In this document: positions 1-10,600 of the stretch, one piece after another
How positions within the stretch are numbered: the first letter of the stretch is position 1
Layout: every line of letters begins with the position of its first letter
From: Stramenopiles sp. TOSAG23-2
Taxonomy: Eukaryota > Sar
Direction of reading: 5' to 3'
DNA length: 52,020 nt
Assembly: GCA_900128395.1 (NCBI GenBank)
Contig: LT649265.1
Location: 1-52,020, forward strand
Notes under the pieces: model-generated
What the model was told of the DNA's origin: nothing
What the model saw: only the letters and a program-made list of their open reading frames with translations
Database searches by the model: none
Position numbers and translations under genes: made by a program

Positions 1-438
1 TCAGTAATCTATTTAATAAAAGTTATATAAAAGGACCGAGTTTTACGTAAATATATTATAGTAAATATTACGTATTCAGCTAATCAAATATACTCACAGT
101 ATAGGACGACAATATAGGAGCGTCGTCATAGCGAGTATAACTGACCTGGTAATGAAAGCGTTTCGATATATAATAGTTGCTGTTTTTTTGCCTCGTTTTC
201 CTTAATTATAAGACGACCACAATTTCTTCAACTTTATACAGTGTTATAATAGTGTATAGTATAATACTATAGTACAGTACCTTTACTTTTATTAGTACGT
301 ACTATTATAAATACCCACTATCGATATATGATATAGATGATTGTCTAGATGGAAAAGATGAAAGAAAAGAAAAACAGTGTGTATATGTGTGTGCGTGCGT
401 ATGTATAATAGAAGAAATAAAAACAAAAGACTCTAATC
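1..438. other. AT-rich flank, no gene seen
   Basis: No convincing open frame. The stretch is AT-rich with several short TACG/CGTA words. A purine-rich part at about 350-430 leads directly to the ATG of the saposin-like gene, so it probably includes that gene's promoter and 5' leader. Confidence 0.5.
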
Positions 439-864
439 ATGACAATCAAAACATTATTATTTACAATTTTCAGCCTTGCAATGGTTGCTGCAGTTCATGG
501 TATGGCATTTCGTGGTAGTAATCAACATGTACCGTCAACATTCAATAATAGTATTGAAAGTAATGGTGATAATGAATGTGTAGCGTGTCAATTAATTTAT
601 TCGGGTGTTGTTGGAACTGTAAAGATTCAAAATGCAACTGTTGCAGAATTGGAAAAGGTATCAAAAGAAGTATGTGATTTAAGAATATCGAATTTTACAG
701 CTCCAGATGCAGTTCATGAAGTATGTGATTATGTATTGAAAGATATTACAAAAGTACGAGTAGCAATTGTTAATAAAGTAGCAGCAGATAATTTTTGCGA
801 AGATGCAAACTTTTGTGATAATAATGAAGAAGTTCATAGTGAGGAAGAGAGAAGGAGGAGATAA
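439..864 (+). CDS. Small secreted saposin-like protein
   Basis: 141 aa with a hydrophobic N-terminal signal peptide (about residues 1-21). The mature part holds one saposin-B-type domain. Six cysteines at residues 47, 50, 79, 96, 120 and 126 follow the CxxC...C...C...C...C layout of saposins, with hydrophobic helices between them. Saposin-like proteins bind or perturb lipids and act in lysosomes or outside the cell; the role here is inferred from fold only. N65 and N85 lie in N-x-T/S sequons. The tail is acidic and then ends in four arginines, which is unusual for a single-saposin protein. A purine-rich leader precedes the ATG. The gene converges on the ML-like gene with 278 bp between stops. 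Confidence 0.75.
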   Translation: MTIKTLLFTIFSLAMVAAVHGMAFRGSNQHVPSTFNNSIESNGDNECVACQLIYSGVVGTVKIQNATVAELEKVSKEVCDLRISNFTAPDAVHEVCDYVLKDITKVRVAIVNKVAADNFCEDANFCDNNEEVHSEEERRRR

Positions 865-1142
865 AAAAGATATCTCTACACTTTAAATATATCATGAAAA
901 TCATTATATACTGCTGTAAATATTTTTACTGTTTTTTCGCGCACGTAAATTTAATTTAATATAATATGATGTGTGTGTTTTTTTTAATAAATGATAAAAT
1001 ACCGTATGATAACATTTTAAAAATAACTTTCCTTTTTTCTTTTTGTACAAAACGTGTTATAGTACCATCGATAATACAATGATGGACCATATCATACATT
1101 GTCCCCTCAGTAGACGGGGTATATAAGATTTTACCATTCAAT

Positions 1143-1607
1143 TTAATCAAACCAACTGTAATTAAATGCCATAGCAAGACATAAATCATCAACATGATCT
1201 TGATCTTTTGCCAAGAAATCTACAGTAAAATGACCAGTAGAACGTTTAACTGGCATTACAAACGGAATATTTAATTTCCATTTATTCCCATCAATTTCCA
1301 AAGATTTCATCAAATCTCCAGCATTTGATGCAACTTTATCTTTCACACCATCTTCATAGATACGATATTGCCAATCACCTGCTTTTAATGTCTCGTTTGC
1401 AGGAAAATCAAAAGTACCTTCGCCAGTGAAATCAGCGTTAGCACCACTAAAACATTTACCAAATGTACTTCTCAATTGGACAGCATCAGCATTCATTCTT
1501 ATACAGTGTGGATCTGATTTTTTCCATGAAAATGTACAACGCCACCTTGCTTCACATGAAATTACAAATAGACTTATTAAACATAATAATACAATCGTTT
1601 TCTGCAT
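1143..1607 (-). CDS. Secreted ML-domain-like lipid-binding protein
   Basis: 154 aa. Residues 1-20 are a typical signal peptide, followed by a compact beta-rich domain. The C-terminal pattern (proline, glycine, HFTVDFLAKDQDH, then LCLAMAFNY at residues 142-150) resembles the last strands of ML (MD-2-related lipid-recognition) domains such as NPC2 and fungal PG/PI transfer protein. Cysteines at 24, 35, 52 and 143 could form the usual disulfides. ML proteins carry sterols or phospholipids in the endolysosomal lumen or outside the cell. The assignment rests on the C-terminal pattern and length, so it is moderate. The saposin-like neighbour is also a small secreted lipid-type protein, but no functional link is shown. 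Confidence 0.5.
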   Translation of the reverse strand: MQKTIVLLCLISLFVISCEARWRCTFSWKKSDPHCIRMNADAVQLRSTFGKCFSGANADFTGEGTFDFPANETLKAGDWQYRIYEDGVKDKVASNAGDLMKSLEIDGNKWKLNIPFVMPVKRSTGHFTVDFLAKDQDHVDDLCLAMAFNYSWFD

Positions 1608-2316
1608 TCTTTTCTTGCTTTTTTTTCTTTAATTTTATATATAAATATATGTGTGTATATCTAAAATAAATATCTAAATACAATTGTTTTTAAATTGATT
1701 GATATGATCTTTTGTCCTATATGCACTTTCACTGAATAATATATATATATCGATATATATATATATGACCCGGTGTATCTGAGAGGAGAGGACTTTCTGG
1801 CCGATATTATTATGTCAAATAACATAATATAGGTACAAGTAAATATTTCTAGTATACAACTATTAATACTCCGTACTTAGACCAGAGATTTCAACCAATA
1901 TTTGAGGGGAAAAAAACATAATTAAAAAATAAAAAAAAACAAGTAATAATGTGCTACTGTAATGATGTCAACATACTACTTAGCACCTTACTCTATTTAT
2001 TTATTTATTTTTCTTCCTGAAGAAGCTTACAAAAAACTGGCTTAACCTTAATGTAACCTTAAGTAGAAGAACGAAGGTAATGATGTCTATATATGCTAAT
2101 ATTTGTTTGTAAGGGAAATGAGTCGATTATTAAAAATTTATTATTTTTTAATAATAATAAAATAGATAAAAAGAAAGAACAATATAATTTATTGTGATAT
2201 GTATATTTATATATATTACAGAAACAATCATATTTATATATATATATATATAATACAACAGTCGTGCTACTTATTCTTGTTTTCTATATTATTTTTATTG
2301 TTAAGAAATTTGTACG
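1608..2316. other. Divergent intergenic region with AT repeats
   Basis: Between the start of the ML-like gene and SYS1. It holds (AT)n runs at about 1738-1766 and 2239-2252 and poly-A/T stretches. No coding frame or RNA gene was recognised. It should contain both promoters. Confidence 0.5.
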
Positions 2317-2337
2317 TTGGATGTATATATAAAAAGT

Positions 2338-2781
2338 ATGCCTTTTTATGGAACACAAAAATTTGATCCTAAATTAATTATAGGACAAATTGTAGTATTA
2401 CAAACGTTATTTTACTTATTGGAAGGTCTTTTCATGTTTATTTTTTATATATTGTTTGGTAGTAGTATGACACTAAATTCAATTTTTTATTTTAAAAATA
2501 TTACGTTTTCTAATACGATGGGATGGGGAAATGTTTTTATTATGTTTGTTAGTACAGGTTTTGTTGCATATTCGTTAATACACGTCGTTGAACGTGCTAA
2601 AAAATGTTTAGATTTTTCATTTACATTATTTTTTTGGCATTTTTGTTTTTGTTGGGCGTATGGAGGATTTCCAGATACTGCTGAATGGTGGGTTGTAAAT
2701 GTTATGTGTTGTATATTAATGACAGTAACAGGGGAACAGCTATGTATGCGAGAGGAACAGAAAGATATCCAAATACAGTAG
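2338..2781 (+). CDS. SYS1: SYS1 homologue, Golgi membrane protein
   Basis: A four-TM protein matching the SYS1 family along its whole length: FDPKLIIGQIVVLQTLFY near the N-terminus, a KKCLDF motif after TM2, FFWHF in TM3, and the C-terminal GEQLCMREE block corresponding to GEYLCMRTE in animal SYS1. SYS1 sits in trans-Golgi membranes and recruits the small GTPase ARFRP1/Arl3p, which positions golgins. Of two possible ATGs (2317 and 2338) I prefer 2338, because the preceding seven residues do not look like the family and the second start gives the usual length (about 147 aa). The gene is convergent with the HECT ligase. There is no sign of an intron. Confidence 0.9.
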   Translation: MPFYGTQKFDPKLIIGQIVVLQTLFYLLEGLFMFIFYILFGSSMTLNSIFYFKNITFSNTMGWGNVFIMFVSTGFVAYSLIHVVERAKKCLDFSFTLFFWHFCFCWAYGGFPDTAEWWVVNVMCCILMTVTGEQLCMREEQKDIQIQ

Positions 2782-2984
2782 TTGCTTTTTGTTTGTTTAA
2801 TTATCAAACCGCACACACTTTCGTGTTCCTACTTTTCGCATCTTTTTTATATTTGTTATATTTTCTCACAAAAACTGGTTTAATGATAAAAGTGGTTATG
2901 GATTTATCTCTTGGTCAACCCAAAATGTCATTTTTACGATTTTACAATACATATCATACGAAGTTTGTCATACTTTCATTTTAC

Positions 2985-3007
2985 CTCTCTCTCTCTCTCT
3001 CTCTCTC
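2985..3007. repeat. (CT)n microsatellite
   Basis: About 11 uninterrupted CT units in the short space between the stops of SYS1 and the HECT ligase, so probably in a 3' untranslated region. Confidence 0.9.
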
Positions 3008-3055
3008 CTCCTAGATCACACACATTTCTAAAATTATCGGATCATACTCGTATCA

Positions 3056-5962
3056 TCAAGACAATTGAAACCCAGATGTATTTTCAATTGCTAATATTAA
3101 TTTTTCGCGAAATTGTTTTTCATCTTTATATGGTGGGATAACAATTTGATTAAAACATGTATGACTACGTGGCAAGGCATCAATACCATCTGTACCTTTT
3201 GTAATGGTATACAAAGGTTCAAAACCATCTAATGGGACTTTTGTAGTACCAGTACTAAAAGCTAAAAGTTTTGCTCGTAAACTTGGATCAAAATTTTCAA
3301 AAATTTTCCAAAACAAATCAACTGTAGAATCACTTTCTGTATAACCACCTGTATATTTCGTGGAACTTTTTACTTCTTCTAAATCGATTTCCTCCTTTCC
3401 ATTTAATAACAATTCTAATTCTGTTGGTGTAAATGTTTCAATACTTTCAAACGGTATGACGTCATAGAAACCTTGGCATAAACTCTGGATTTGGTCTTCC
3501 ATACAACCGAACAATCTCCATCGCACTAATGCATTTACATATTCTGCTTTGTTTGTCTGGTCTACTTCTATTTTTCCCCCATTTGGTCGTAATTCAATCG
3601 TAGAAACAACGCCAAAATATTCCGTAGTAGTAGTAAACGTTTCATATACTACATCTGTTATATCATTATCCAACATCCATTTTAAACTTTTATAATAAAC
3701 TTCATCTTTAGCTTTTAAATCTAATAATTTAGGTTCAATACGTAATATGTGTTTATAAATTTCGCCACAAATATCCATATCAATTAATTGTCGATCATAT
3801 GCTGCTTTGCCCATAATTTGTCCTATGAATCGAAAATAATGTAAATGTTCCTCGTTAATAGCAGAGCGAGGATCGATTTCATGTTGTCCATTTTTACTGC
3901 TATTGCATTTACGAAATAAGACTAATGAAGGGTTCACGAATTCGCGGGACAATTCTAAAAACCAATCTTTCGTCAATCCACCTGAATCCACTCCTTCTTC
4001 GCCATCGAAAATTACTTTAGGTACAAATTTTAATTGCCTAGGTGTAAGATTTCTAAACTGGTGATATGAGGAATATACTAGATCTTGGCGCTTTATTTTT
4101 AAAGGTAATACATCTCGTTGTGCATTTGAAAAATCTCTTTTATGTAAGATATACAAAAATTTGAATCGTTTCCTTCGAAAAACTAATTCTGGGTCTAACT
4201 TCGTACCACGTGGATGCTCCCATTGTGTCGAACCAGTTGCTGGATGAAAATAATATGTTTGCTTTGCTTTTGCATCCCAACATTCTAACCAACCATTTGA
4301 TACCAAACCAATTCGTTCGCGATTTGGGGTAGTTGGCGATCTTCTATCTCCAGCATAATTTCGGATTGAATTTCGACGGTTTTGTATTGGATATATATTT
4401 CCTTGTTGCGGACTACCATGTATGTTATTGTACATGTTATCAGTAGGAGATCCAATCGTTGCTAATGGTGAATGTAACTCATCATCTGTATATCCACTAT
4501 TGTTTCCATTATTGTCACCGGAAGTATATCCATCATCATCAGTATGATCATAAGAATCTTCCAATGCCTTTGCTAAACCTTCGTCTGTTTTCATTTGTTC
4601 GTTCTCATTGATACTGTGCCTATTTGGTATTATTACTTTTGGTCCATCATCAGTAATGACCATAACCGGAGGACTCGCTTCGCTCATCCCTCTTGCATTT
4701 GAAGCGGTAACTTTGAAATTATATTCCGAGTTTGGTTGTAAGCGTTCTACTGTATATGAGGTCAGTGGTCCAACATAAACTTCCCTATATACTCTCGATG
4801 CGCCTGGTTTCATAACCAATTGATAGGAAGTTACTTTGGTACCATTGCAACAAGGCATATTCCATGCTAAACGGCATTGTCTAGCTTTTACTTCTACAAT
4901 TGTTGGCATATTGGGTGGATCTGGTGGCGCAACTGTTGTTCTTGCTTTTAATATTTCACTATAGACTAAACTTGTATCCCTATCGGTTGCCTCAGCCCCT
5001 TGACAAACGACTGCTACTACTTTAAAGGCATATGGTGTATTTGGTGTCATACCTTCATCTCCAATTCTATCAATACTTAATTTACTTTGCGTTGACGTAA
5101 CACATTCTTCAAACCCATCTAGGGTAGAGATGCTGCTTTCATTCGTTTTGCTCTTATTATTTTCTTCGCCAATTTTTTCTTTTTTTTCTAAATCTATTTT
5201 ACCATATACAATATAATGTTTCAATTTCCCATACCTTTCATCGGTAAATGGAGTCCATCGTATCGCTAAATTATATGCATTTGCCTTCGATATTGTTGGA
5301 ACCGGCATTGTTGATGGTAATACTCGCATAGCACCACTTGGTTTATCGCACCAATGCCCCCATCCAGCATGGCAGCGACCACGGACACGAAACCTAAATG
5401 CGCCACAATCTAAAGGCAGACCACTAATATGCATTTGCATGTTTAAAGTATTTGGTAAATCCTCTGGTATGGAACTCCACCTATCACCACATCGAAAGTA
5501 GACTTTTTTATTTGGTTGATCAGCGGTTGCTGACCAACCTTCAACTACACCACCTGGCAATGTGCTTCCATCCACTACTCGTCTCCACTGTACTTCGTAT
5601 GCCTTTATTTTCGTTCCAGCACCTTCCCATTCCGGTGACCATCCTAATAAAATTGATGTTGTAGTTGCATAGACTAGTTTTGGTTGTAATAACCCTATTC
5701 GAGATAGACTTTTTTCTTTTTTAGTTAAACCAATTCCAAAGTATGAGTCTCTTCTACCAAGGGGTGACTCGGGACCAGCTTCCAAATATCGCTGCTCCGC
5801 CTCTGCTTTGGCTCTCGCAGCTGCTCTTTCCCTAGCAATATCGCCTGGACTCACACCTTTATTTATCCTATCAAAATCTTTTTCATTTTTAGCTAGATGT
5901 GAAGCATCAGGTTGTTTAAAATTCCCAAAGTTATCTTTTTTTTTAAATATACCTCCACCCAT
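3056..5962 (-). CDS. HECT E3 ubiquitin ligase with FN3 repeats and WW domain
   Basis: 968 aa. The C-terminal third (about 595-968) is a complete HECT domain; the thioester cysteine is C936 in LPRSHTCFNQIVIPPY, and the N-lobe block FDGEEGVDSGGLTKDWF is clear. A WW domain lies at 556-586 (W558, W581, P584). Upstream are three fibronectin-III-like domains at about 92-215, 220-343 and 348-437. A low-complexity Asn/Gly/Asp linker (470-550) separates them from the WW domain. The N-terminus MGGGIFKKK looks like an N-myristoylation site with a basic patch, suggesting membrane attachment (inference). Family knowledge: HECT enzymes take ubiquitin from an E2 onto the cysteine and then transfer it to a substrate; WW domains bind proline motifs. 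The FN3-WW-HECT order differs from NEDD4 enzymes, which use C2-WW-HECT. The frame is intact. Confidence 0.93.
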   Translation of the reverse strand: MGGGIFKKKDNFGNFKQPDASHLAKNEKDFDRINKGVSPGDIARERAAARAKAEAEQRYLEAGPESPLGRRDSYFGIGLTKKEKSLSRIGLLQPKLVYATTTSILLGWSPEWEGAGTKIKAYEVQWRRVVDGSTLPGGVVEGWSATADQPNKKVYFRCGDRWSSIPEDLPNTLNMQMHISGLPLDCGAFRFRVRGRCHAGWGHWCDKPSGAMRVLPSTMPVPTISKANAYNLAIRWTPFTDERYGKLKHYIVYGKIDLEKKEKIGEENNKSKTNESSISTLDGFEECVTSTQSKLSIDRIGDEGMTPNTPYAFKVVAVVCQGAEATDRDTSLVYSEILKARTTVAPPDPPNMPTIVEVKARQCRLAWNMPCCNGTKVTSYQLVMKPGASRVYREVYVGPLTSYTVERLQPNSEYNFKVTASNARGMSEASPPVMVITDDGPKVIIPNRHSINENEQMKTDEGLAKALEDSYDHTDDDGYTSGDNNGNNSGYTDDELHSPLATIGSPTDNMYNNIHGSPQQGNIYPIQNRRNSIRNYAGDRRSPTTPNRERIGLVSNGWLECWDAKAKQTYYFHPATGSTQWEHPRGTKLDPELVFRRKRFKFLYILHKRDFSNAQRDVLPLKIKRQDLVYSSYHQFRNLTPRQLKFVPKVIFDGEEGVDSGGLTKDWFLELSREFVNPSLVLFRKCNSSKNGQHEIDPRSAINEEHLHYFRFIGQIMGKAAYDRQLIDMDICGEIYKHILRIEPKLLDLKAKDEVYYKSLKWMLDNDITDVVYETFTTTTEYFGVVSTIELRPNGGKIEVDQTNKAEYVNALVRWRLFGCMEDQIQSLCQGFYDVIPFESIETFTPTELELLLNGKEEIDLEEVKSSTKYTGGYTESDSTVDLFWKIFENFDPSLRAKLLAFSTGTTKVPLDGFEPLYTITKGTDGIDALPRSHTCFNQIVIPPYKDEKQFREKLILAIENTSGFQLS

Positions 5963-6778
5963 TCCTTCTAAAAAATTGGGTTCCCTAATTATATTATATG
6001 TGATACATATATTTTTACAAATTTAATTATTTAGCGTTTTCATTATAATGATACAGTTGCATCTGATTTATTGATCGTGTATTGACTTTATTTAAAAAAG
6101 AAATTTTGTTTTAAAGGGTTTAAAATGTTTAATTATTTATATTTATTTAAAAGTTAAAGTATATATTATATGTACAGTATGTTATTATAAATAATACCGT
6201 ATATTAGTATAGTGCTATATATTTTATTATTATTAAACTATACTAGTATTTATATTAGTAGCACCTCTCCTGGCTCTCTGCCAGTCTACACCTCTCCACC
6301 TCTCCTCTGATCCTCTGATTATAATTTAAACAAAAACACATATTATAGCCTATATAGCTATAATACTAGAGCTATATAATAGCTAGCTAGAGCTAGCTGG
6401 CTAGTAGCTAGCTGGCTAGCTAGAGCTAGAGCTAGCCTTTACTCGTATTATACCTCGTACTGTGGAATGCTGGAATGCCACACAGGAAGAATGCCACTGG
6501 TTACCCCGGTGTGCCTATAAATAATATGTGCCTAATTTACCAATGTTATGCCCCGATATGTTGAAGTTATTATATTTTTTTAGCGTTGAAATATCATTAG
6601 TGTGCCCAATACTTTACTGGTATGATATATGATATATGATACAATACTTTTACGCGTTCATGAACAAGAAAATTTAGAATTTGTTTATATTTTATAACAG
6701 ACGAAGCAAGTAAATTGTAGCTTGTACCAATTCGTTTGATTTGTATGTTGTTTAGTTATTAAAGAAACCATATCAGGG
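5963..6778. other. Divergent intergenic region
   Basis: No coding frame recognised. It contains (TA)-rich DNA at 6150-6240, a pyrimidine-rich block at 6261-6315 and the AGCT-rich repeat listed separately. It must hold the promoters of the HECT gene and of the two-TM microprotein gene. Confidence 0.5.
6355..6436. repeat. AGCT/CTAG-rich simple repeat
   Basis: About 80 bp made almost entirely of GCTA, AGCT and CTGG words (for example GCTAGCTAGAGCTAGCTGG). Most of it is self-complementary and could form hairpins. A short related stretch lies near 18631-18650. Confidence 0.8.
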
Positions 6779-7009
6779 ATGGGATACAAAAGTGCAATAT
6801 CCAAGTATGCATTGATTGTGTCAATACTTGTATGGCCAACTTTAATTGTAGCTTTGATGTACTACAATGAGGTCACAGTATTTTCGCTCACACCATCCGG
6901 TTATACCTTGTGGGCATACTTAGTTATAATTATAATTTGTGTTATGATGAGTTCTGCAAAGCAGTTTGCTGTCACGAATGATGAAAAGGATAATGCCCAT
7001 ACAGAATAA
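6779..7009 (+). CDS. Small two-TM protein, unknown
   Basis: 76 aa from a clear ATG. Two hydrophobic segments (about 9-28 and 43-60) flank a polar loop containing NEVTVFSLTPSG, and the tail is charged and hydrophilic. I do not recognise the family. The TM-EVTVF-TM layout recurs in the short open frame at 18342-18524, so a small paralogous family is possible. The 3' end overlaps another open frame from 6978. No splice signals are obvious. Confidence 0.5.
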   Translation: MGYKSAISKYALIVSILVWPTLIVALMYYNEVTVFSLTPSGYTLWAYLVIIIICVMMSSAKQFAVTNDEKDNAHTE

Positions 7010-7409
7010 AAAAAAGTGGACTAAAGATAAACCACAGGTACCAGAGAGGGCGGGTGTAAATTATATAATGTATATATTTAGTCTATTCGGGATGAACACG
7101 CAGGGGGGGTTTTGTGATTTAGCAATTTTATCTTTGAAACAAATGGCCAACAGAAAGTTTACACTTTCTTCTGCCACGAAACAAAAATTAAATTGGCTTA
7201 AAGCACAATGGGTCAATGAAACTTGTAGAAATCTACAAGCTAAAGTGATCAAAACCGCGGCTTTTTGCCACAACCGTGCACTTCAAGATCTTTATCCGGA
7301 TAGTTACCGGTTGTTGTTCACAACAGGATCTTTCACTTTGACAACCTCACCGTTTTCGAATGAGCCCGGCGTCCAACGCGTTCAACGTTCGAACATGTTG
7401 GAAGGATAG
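6978..7409 (+). CDS. Doubtful hypothetical ORF in a GC-richer island
   Basis: About 143 aa from ATG 6978, overlapping the end of the microprotein gene in another frame. The DNA from about 7040 to 7410 is clearly richer in G+C than the flanks. The product is basic, lacks membrane segments and matches nothing I know. The frame stays open for over 430 nt, which is uncommon by chance in AT-rich DNA, but the first residues fall inside the other gene. It could be a real gene with a different start, a decayed mobile-element fragment or chance. A hairpin with 8-bp arms lies inside it at 7222-7239. Confidence 0.25.
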   Translation: MMKRIMPIQNKKKWTKDKPQVPERAGVNYIMYIFSLFGMNTQGGFCDLAILSLKQMANRKFTLSSATKQKLNWLKAQWVNETCRNLQAKVIKTAAFCHNRALQDLYPDSYRLLFTTGSFTLTTSPFSNEPGVQRVQRSNMLEG

Positions 7410-7470
7410 AAACCTACTTGTGCTTGTAGAGTATTAGTTTGCAGAGGTGCATTAGAGCTCTACTATAGTT

Positions 7471-7500
7471 ATAACTTTAGATTTTAACCATCATTATTTA
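7471..7500 (+). repeat. Dispersed 3'-flank element, copy 1
   Basis: A 30-bp sequence with the core GATTTTAACCATCATTATTT. It is almost identical (one-base indel) to 32502-32530 and related to 25573-25631. All three copies are on the + strand between convergent genes. Confidence 0.7.
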
Positions 7501-7664
7501 GTCTATATATATTAGTATTGGGTAATATTGAAATATCGAGAAAATCTCTATAATATATAAAAATATGAAGTAACATCTCACAATGAAAATCGATTTAAAA
7601 TTTTAGAAAGCAAATAATATTATAAATCCTTGTGTTATTTTTTTTTATTTTTTTTTAATCCCAA

Positions 7665-10600
7665 TCAATAAAATATAACACCTTCCAATATACCTTTCAA
7701 CACTTCTACTTGTTCCCCTGGGCTATCACACACTGCTAAACTTGCCAACGCGCTTTCATTCACGCGTAATCGCAATTGATCGCCAGTTGAAGGTGTAAAC
7801 ACTTCGACGCTACGTCCATTTTTAACGCTTACCAAAACAAACTTTTTGTTGGCTAATTTCATTCCTAATCTACAATTGATATCATCAAATTTTCCTGATT
7901 TAATTTTGTCTCGTAACCGTCTTTCTTTCAAATGTAATGATCTAGTGCGGATTGGAGTTAAAACATTTTTTAAAACTTCAACTCGCTCCTCATCTGTATC
8001 ACATACTGACAAACTAATTAACGTACCGTCGTCCATTTTAAATCTCTTTCGCTCTCCAGTCATAGTAAAGAAGACTTCGACGATGCGTTTTTTACGAATA
8101 CTGACAAGCACATAATGACCATTTTGTAATTTAAAGCCACTTTTAAAATCTATTTTTGGAGGTTTACGACGTCGCTCATTGTCCAAAGTCGTCACGTCGG
8201 TTTCTCCACCAAATCCCATCTTCTTTTTCAACTCTGCACCAACATTTTTCGTTGGCCTTAATGGTTCAAGGAAGATCGGATGTGATTCCCAGAAATCCAC
8301 ATCGTTTTTTGTTGCTAACAGGGTTGCTTCAATATTACGATAAATACCAGGTGAAACTCGATAAACATTAATGCATCCATCTGCTCCACCCATCGTTAGT
8401 CTAGAGCCACATGGGCTCCAAGATAAAAATTGCACAACTGGCAAATCGGTGACGTGACCAGCATAACGACCAGAGCATACTTCATACAATACTACGCGAT
8501 AGCATTCAATCGAACTATTGGCACCCAATTGTATGCTTGCACTTTGTCGCGGTACTGGGCAAGTTGCAGCGATGTACAAACCTGATGGATCTTGTACAAA
8601 ACATGGGCGTGTGCCCATTGGGTGTGGTATAGCAGATGTTGGAATAACCCCGCGCAAATTTCCTAACCATAAATGATAAATTAAGATAGTCCCACGTAAC
8701 GATAAGCAGATGACGTAATTGCCTGATGGATGGATGGAAAATGTTGTACAAGCACTATCTAATCTAAATTCTTGTACAGTTGGACATTCCAATCCTTTCA
8801 ATTCGGATGGACCTTCCAATGATGCCGTTTTTGGAGACAAGCGAGTGTCACTTTGACTACTCCCTGGTTGAATTTCTTTCAAAGCCAGGCGATCGACTGC
8901 AGTGCAGCAAAGCACGCATGTACCACTCGCAGCTTCTTCGGCTTTTAAATTCCCTGGCCTTACTCCCATCGGGCGTTGTGCAAAACAAACACTCAATCTT
9001 GGCGGCATCTTACCTGGCCATGCTGCCTTCTCGAATCCACTTGACAACAAACTACCTCTATTATATGCACCCCATGAATCCATGACGGCTGTCATACCAC
9101 CAGCTAACGCGCATGCTAAATATCGTCCTTCCGCAGAGAATGCTATGTCCGTACATTCCATAACTCCAGGTTCCTTAACACGTGCTGCTGTCGTATTCCC
9201 ATATGCACGACTTCGTGTATAAACACCGATATCTCTCAAATACAATAAACGCCCAGACATTGTGCTATAGACTCGGATCATTCCATGACTACAACCACAT
9301 GCAATTCTACCACCACGTGGATGGTATGCCACGGCAGTTATCTCAACAGCAGCAGCAGCACGTGATACTGATGATGTTATTTTTGGTGCGCTAAACATGC
9401 CACCATAATCAGTTGCTATTGCTATTGCTTTTGAACTGCGACTTAAACGTTGGTAACGTAATTCAGGGTCTAACGATTGTGATACATCAAATGTGCGTGT
9501 AGGTTTTGCCCGCCAGAATCGACCTGCGATAGGATCAAGTCCGCCCATCGAAGTTCCGCCCCCTGTTAAAAGTAAATTATTACGACCTTGCATGAAGTAA
9601 GACGATGGAGCTGTTTGTTGAGGCAATACCATTTGCCATATACTAACTGTTTGATCAGCTGAACCAGTAACTAATACACTAGATGATGCATCTGGATGCC
9701 AACAAGCGCTATGGACTCCCCCGAAATGCGTAACGGCGTGGTTTGTTACCCTACCGTTGTGTAAATCAAAAACTGCTAATGAATGATCAGCAAAACATCC
9801 TACAATAAATGCATCATCGCTTGTAGTTGCAATGGAAGAGACCGGCCAGCCAGGGCCGCGGTTAATTTGTTGCTCTTCCTTACTTGGGCCAAAATTACGT
9901 GAAGGTGTCTCCCAAGCGCGTGGGCTTGTAGGTCCATTTTTGTTCATATTTTTATTGCTCTCGGGGTAGTCTAATCGTTCCCTAAGATGATGTTGAAATG
10001 GTAATTTCCTTTTCCAAGTCAAAGTACGTATTTCTACTGTCCAAATTGATCCATCATTAGCACCAACAAATACCATATCGCCACAACAATTAATACATGT
10101 AAAGCGCCTTTTTTTTTCAGCATCTTTTGCAAGTTTTGAGTTGCTTTTATTGCCTCTAATTCGACTGCTTGTTTTGCTACGATTTTTTTTCACTGGTGCG
10201 CCTAAACTATTAACAATTGCGCCGCTGCTGTCGCATACAAACAATTGCCCAGAACGACATAAAACGACTAGTAAACGATAAATACCAGATGCAACCACAT
10301 CAACAAGTTCATATGTATATTTCGATCCTTGAAATTGTTGCTGTTTTGCTAAACGCATGGCACCTCTATCTGTTTCAAAAACCCATAAAATATGAGAGAA
10401 AATAACGGCAAAATTGTTACTGCCAGGTATCCATACAACTTTTACTACGTTTTTACCACCAAAACGACTTTGTTTTGATTTTCTTTTACTGGTACTAGAA
10501 CGTTTTCTACCATTGCGTCCTATTCCGTACCTTTTCCCAGCTTTTCTAGCTTCCCATGGTTCTTTCTTATTTGTATCATTCTCACTATTTGTAAATGGAT

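Noticed and set aside
956..1195. Open frame on the minus strand near the ML-like gene's 3' end
   Set aside because: Low-complexity, overlaps the real gene's end and looks like A/T-rich noise.
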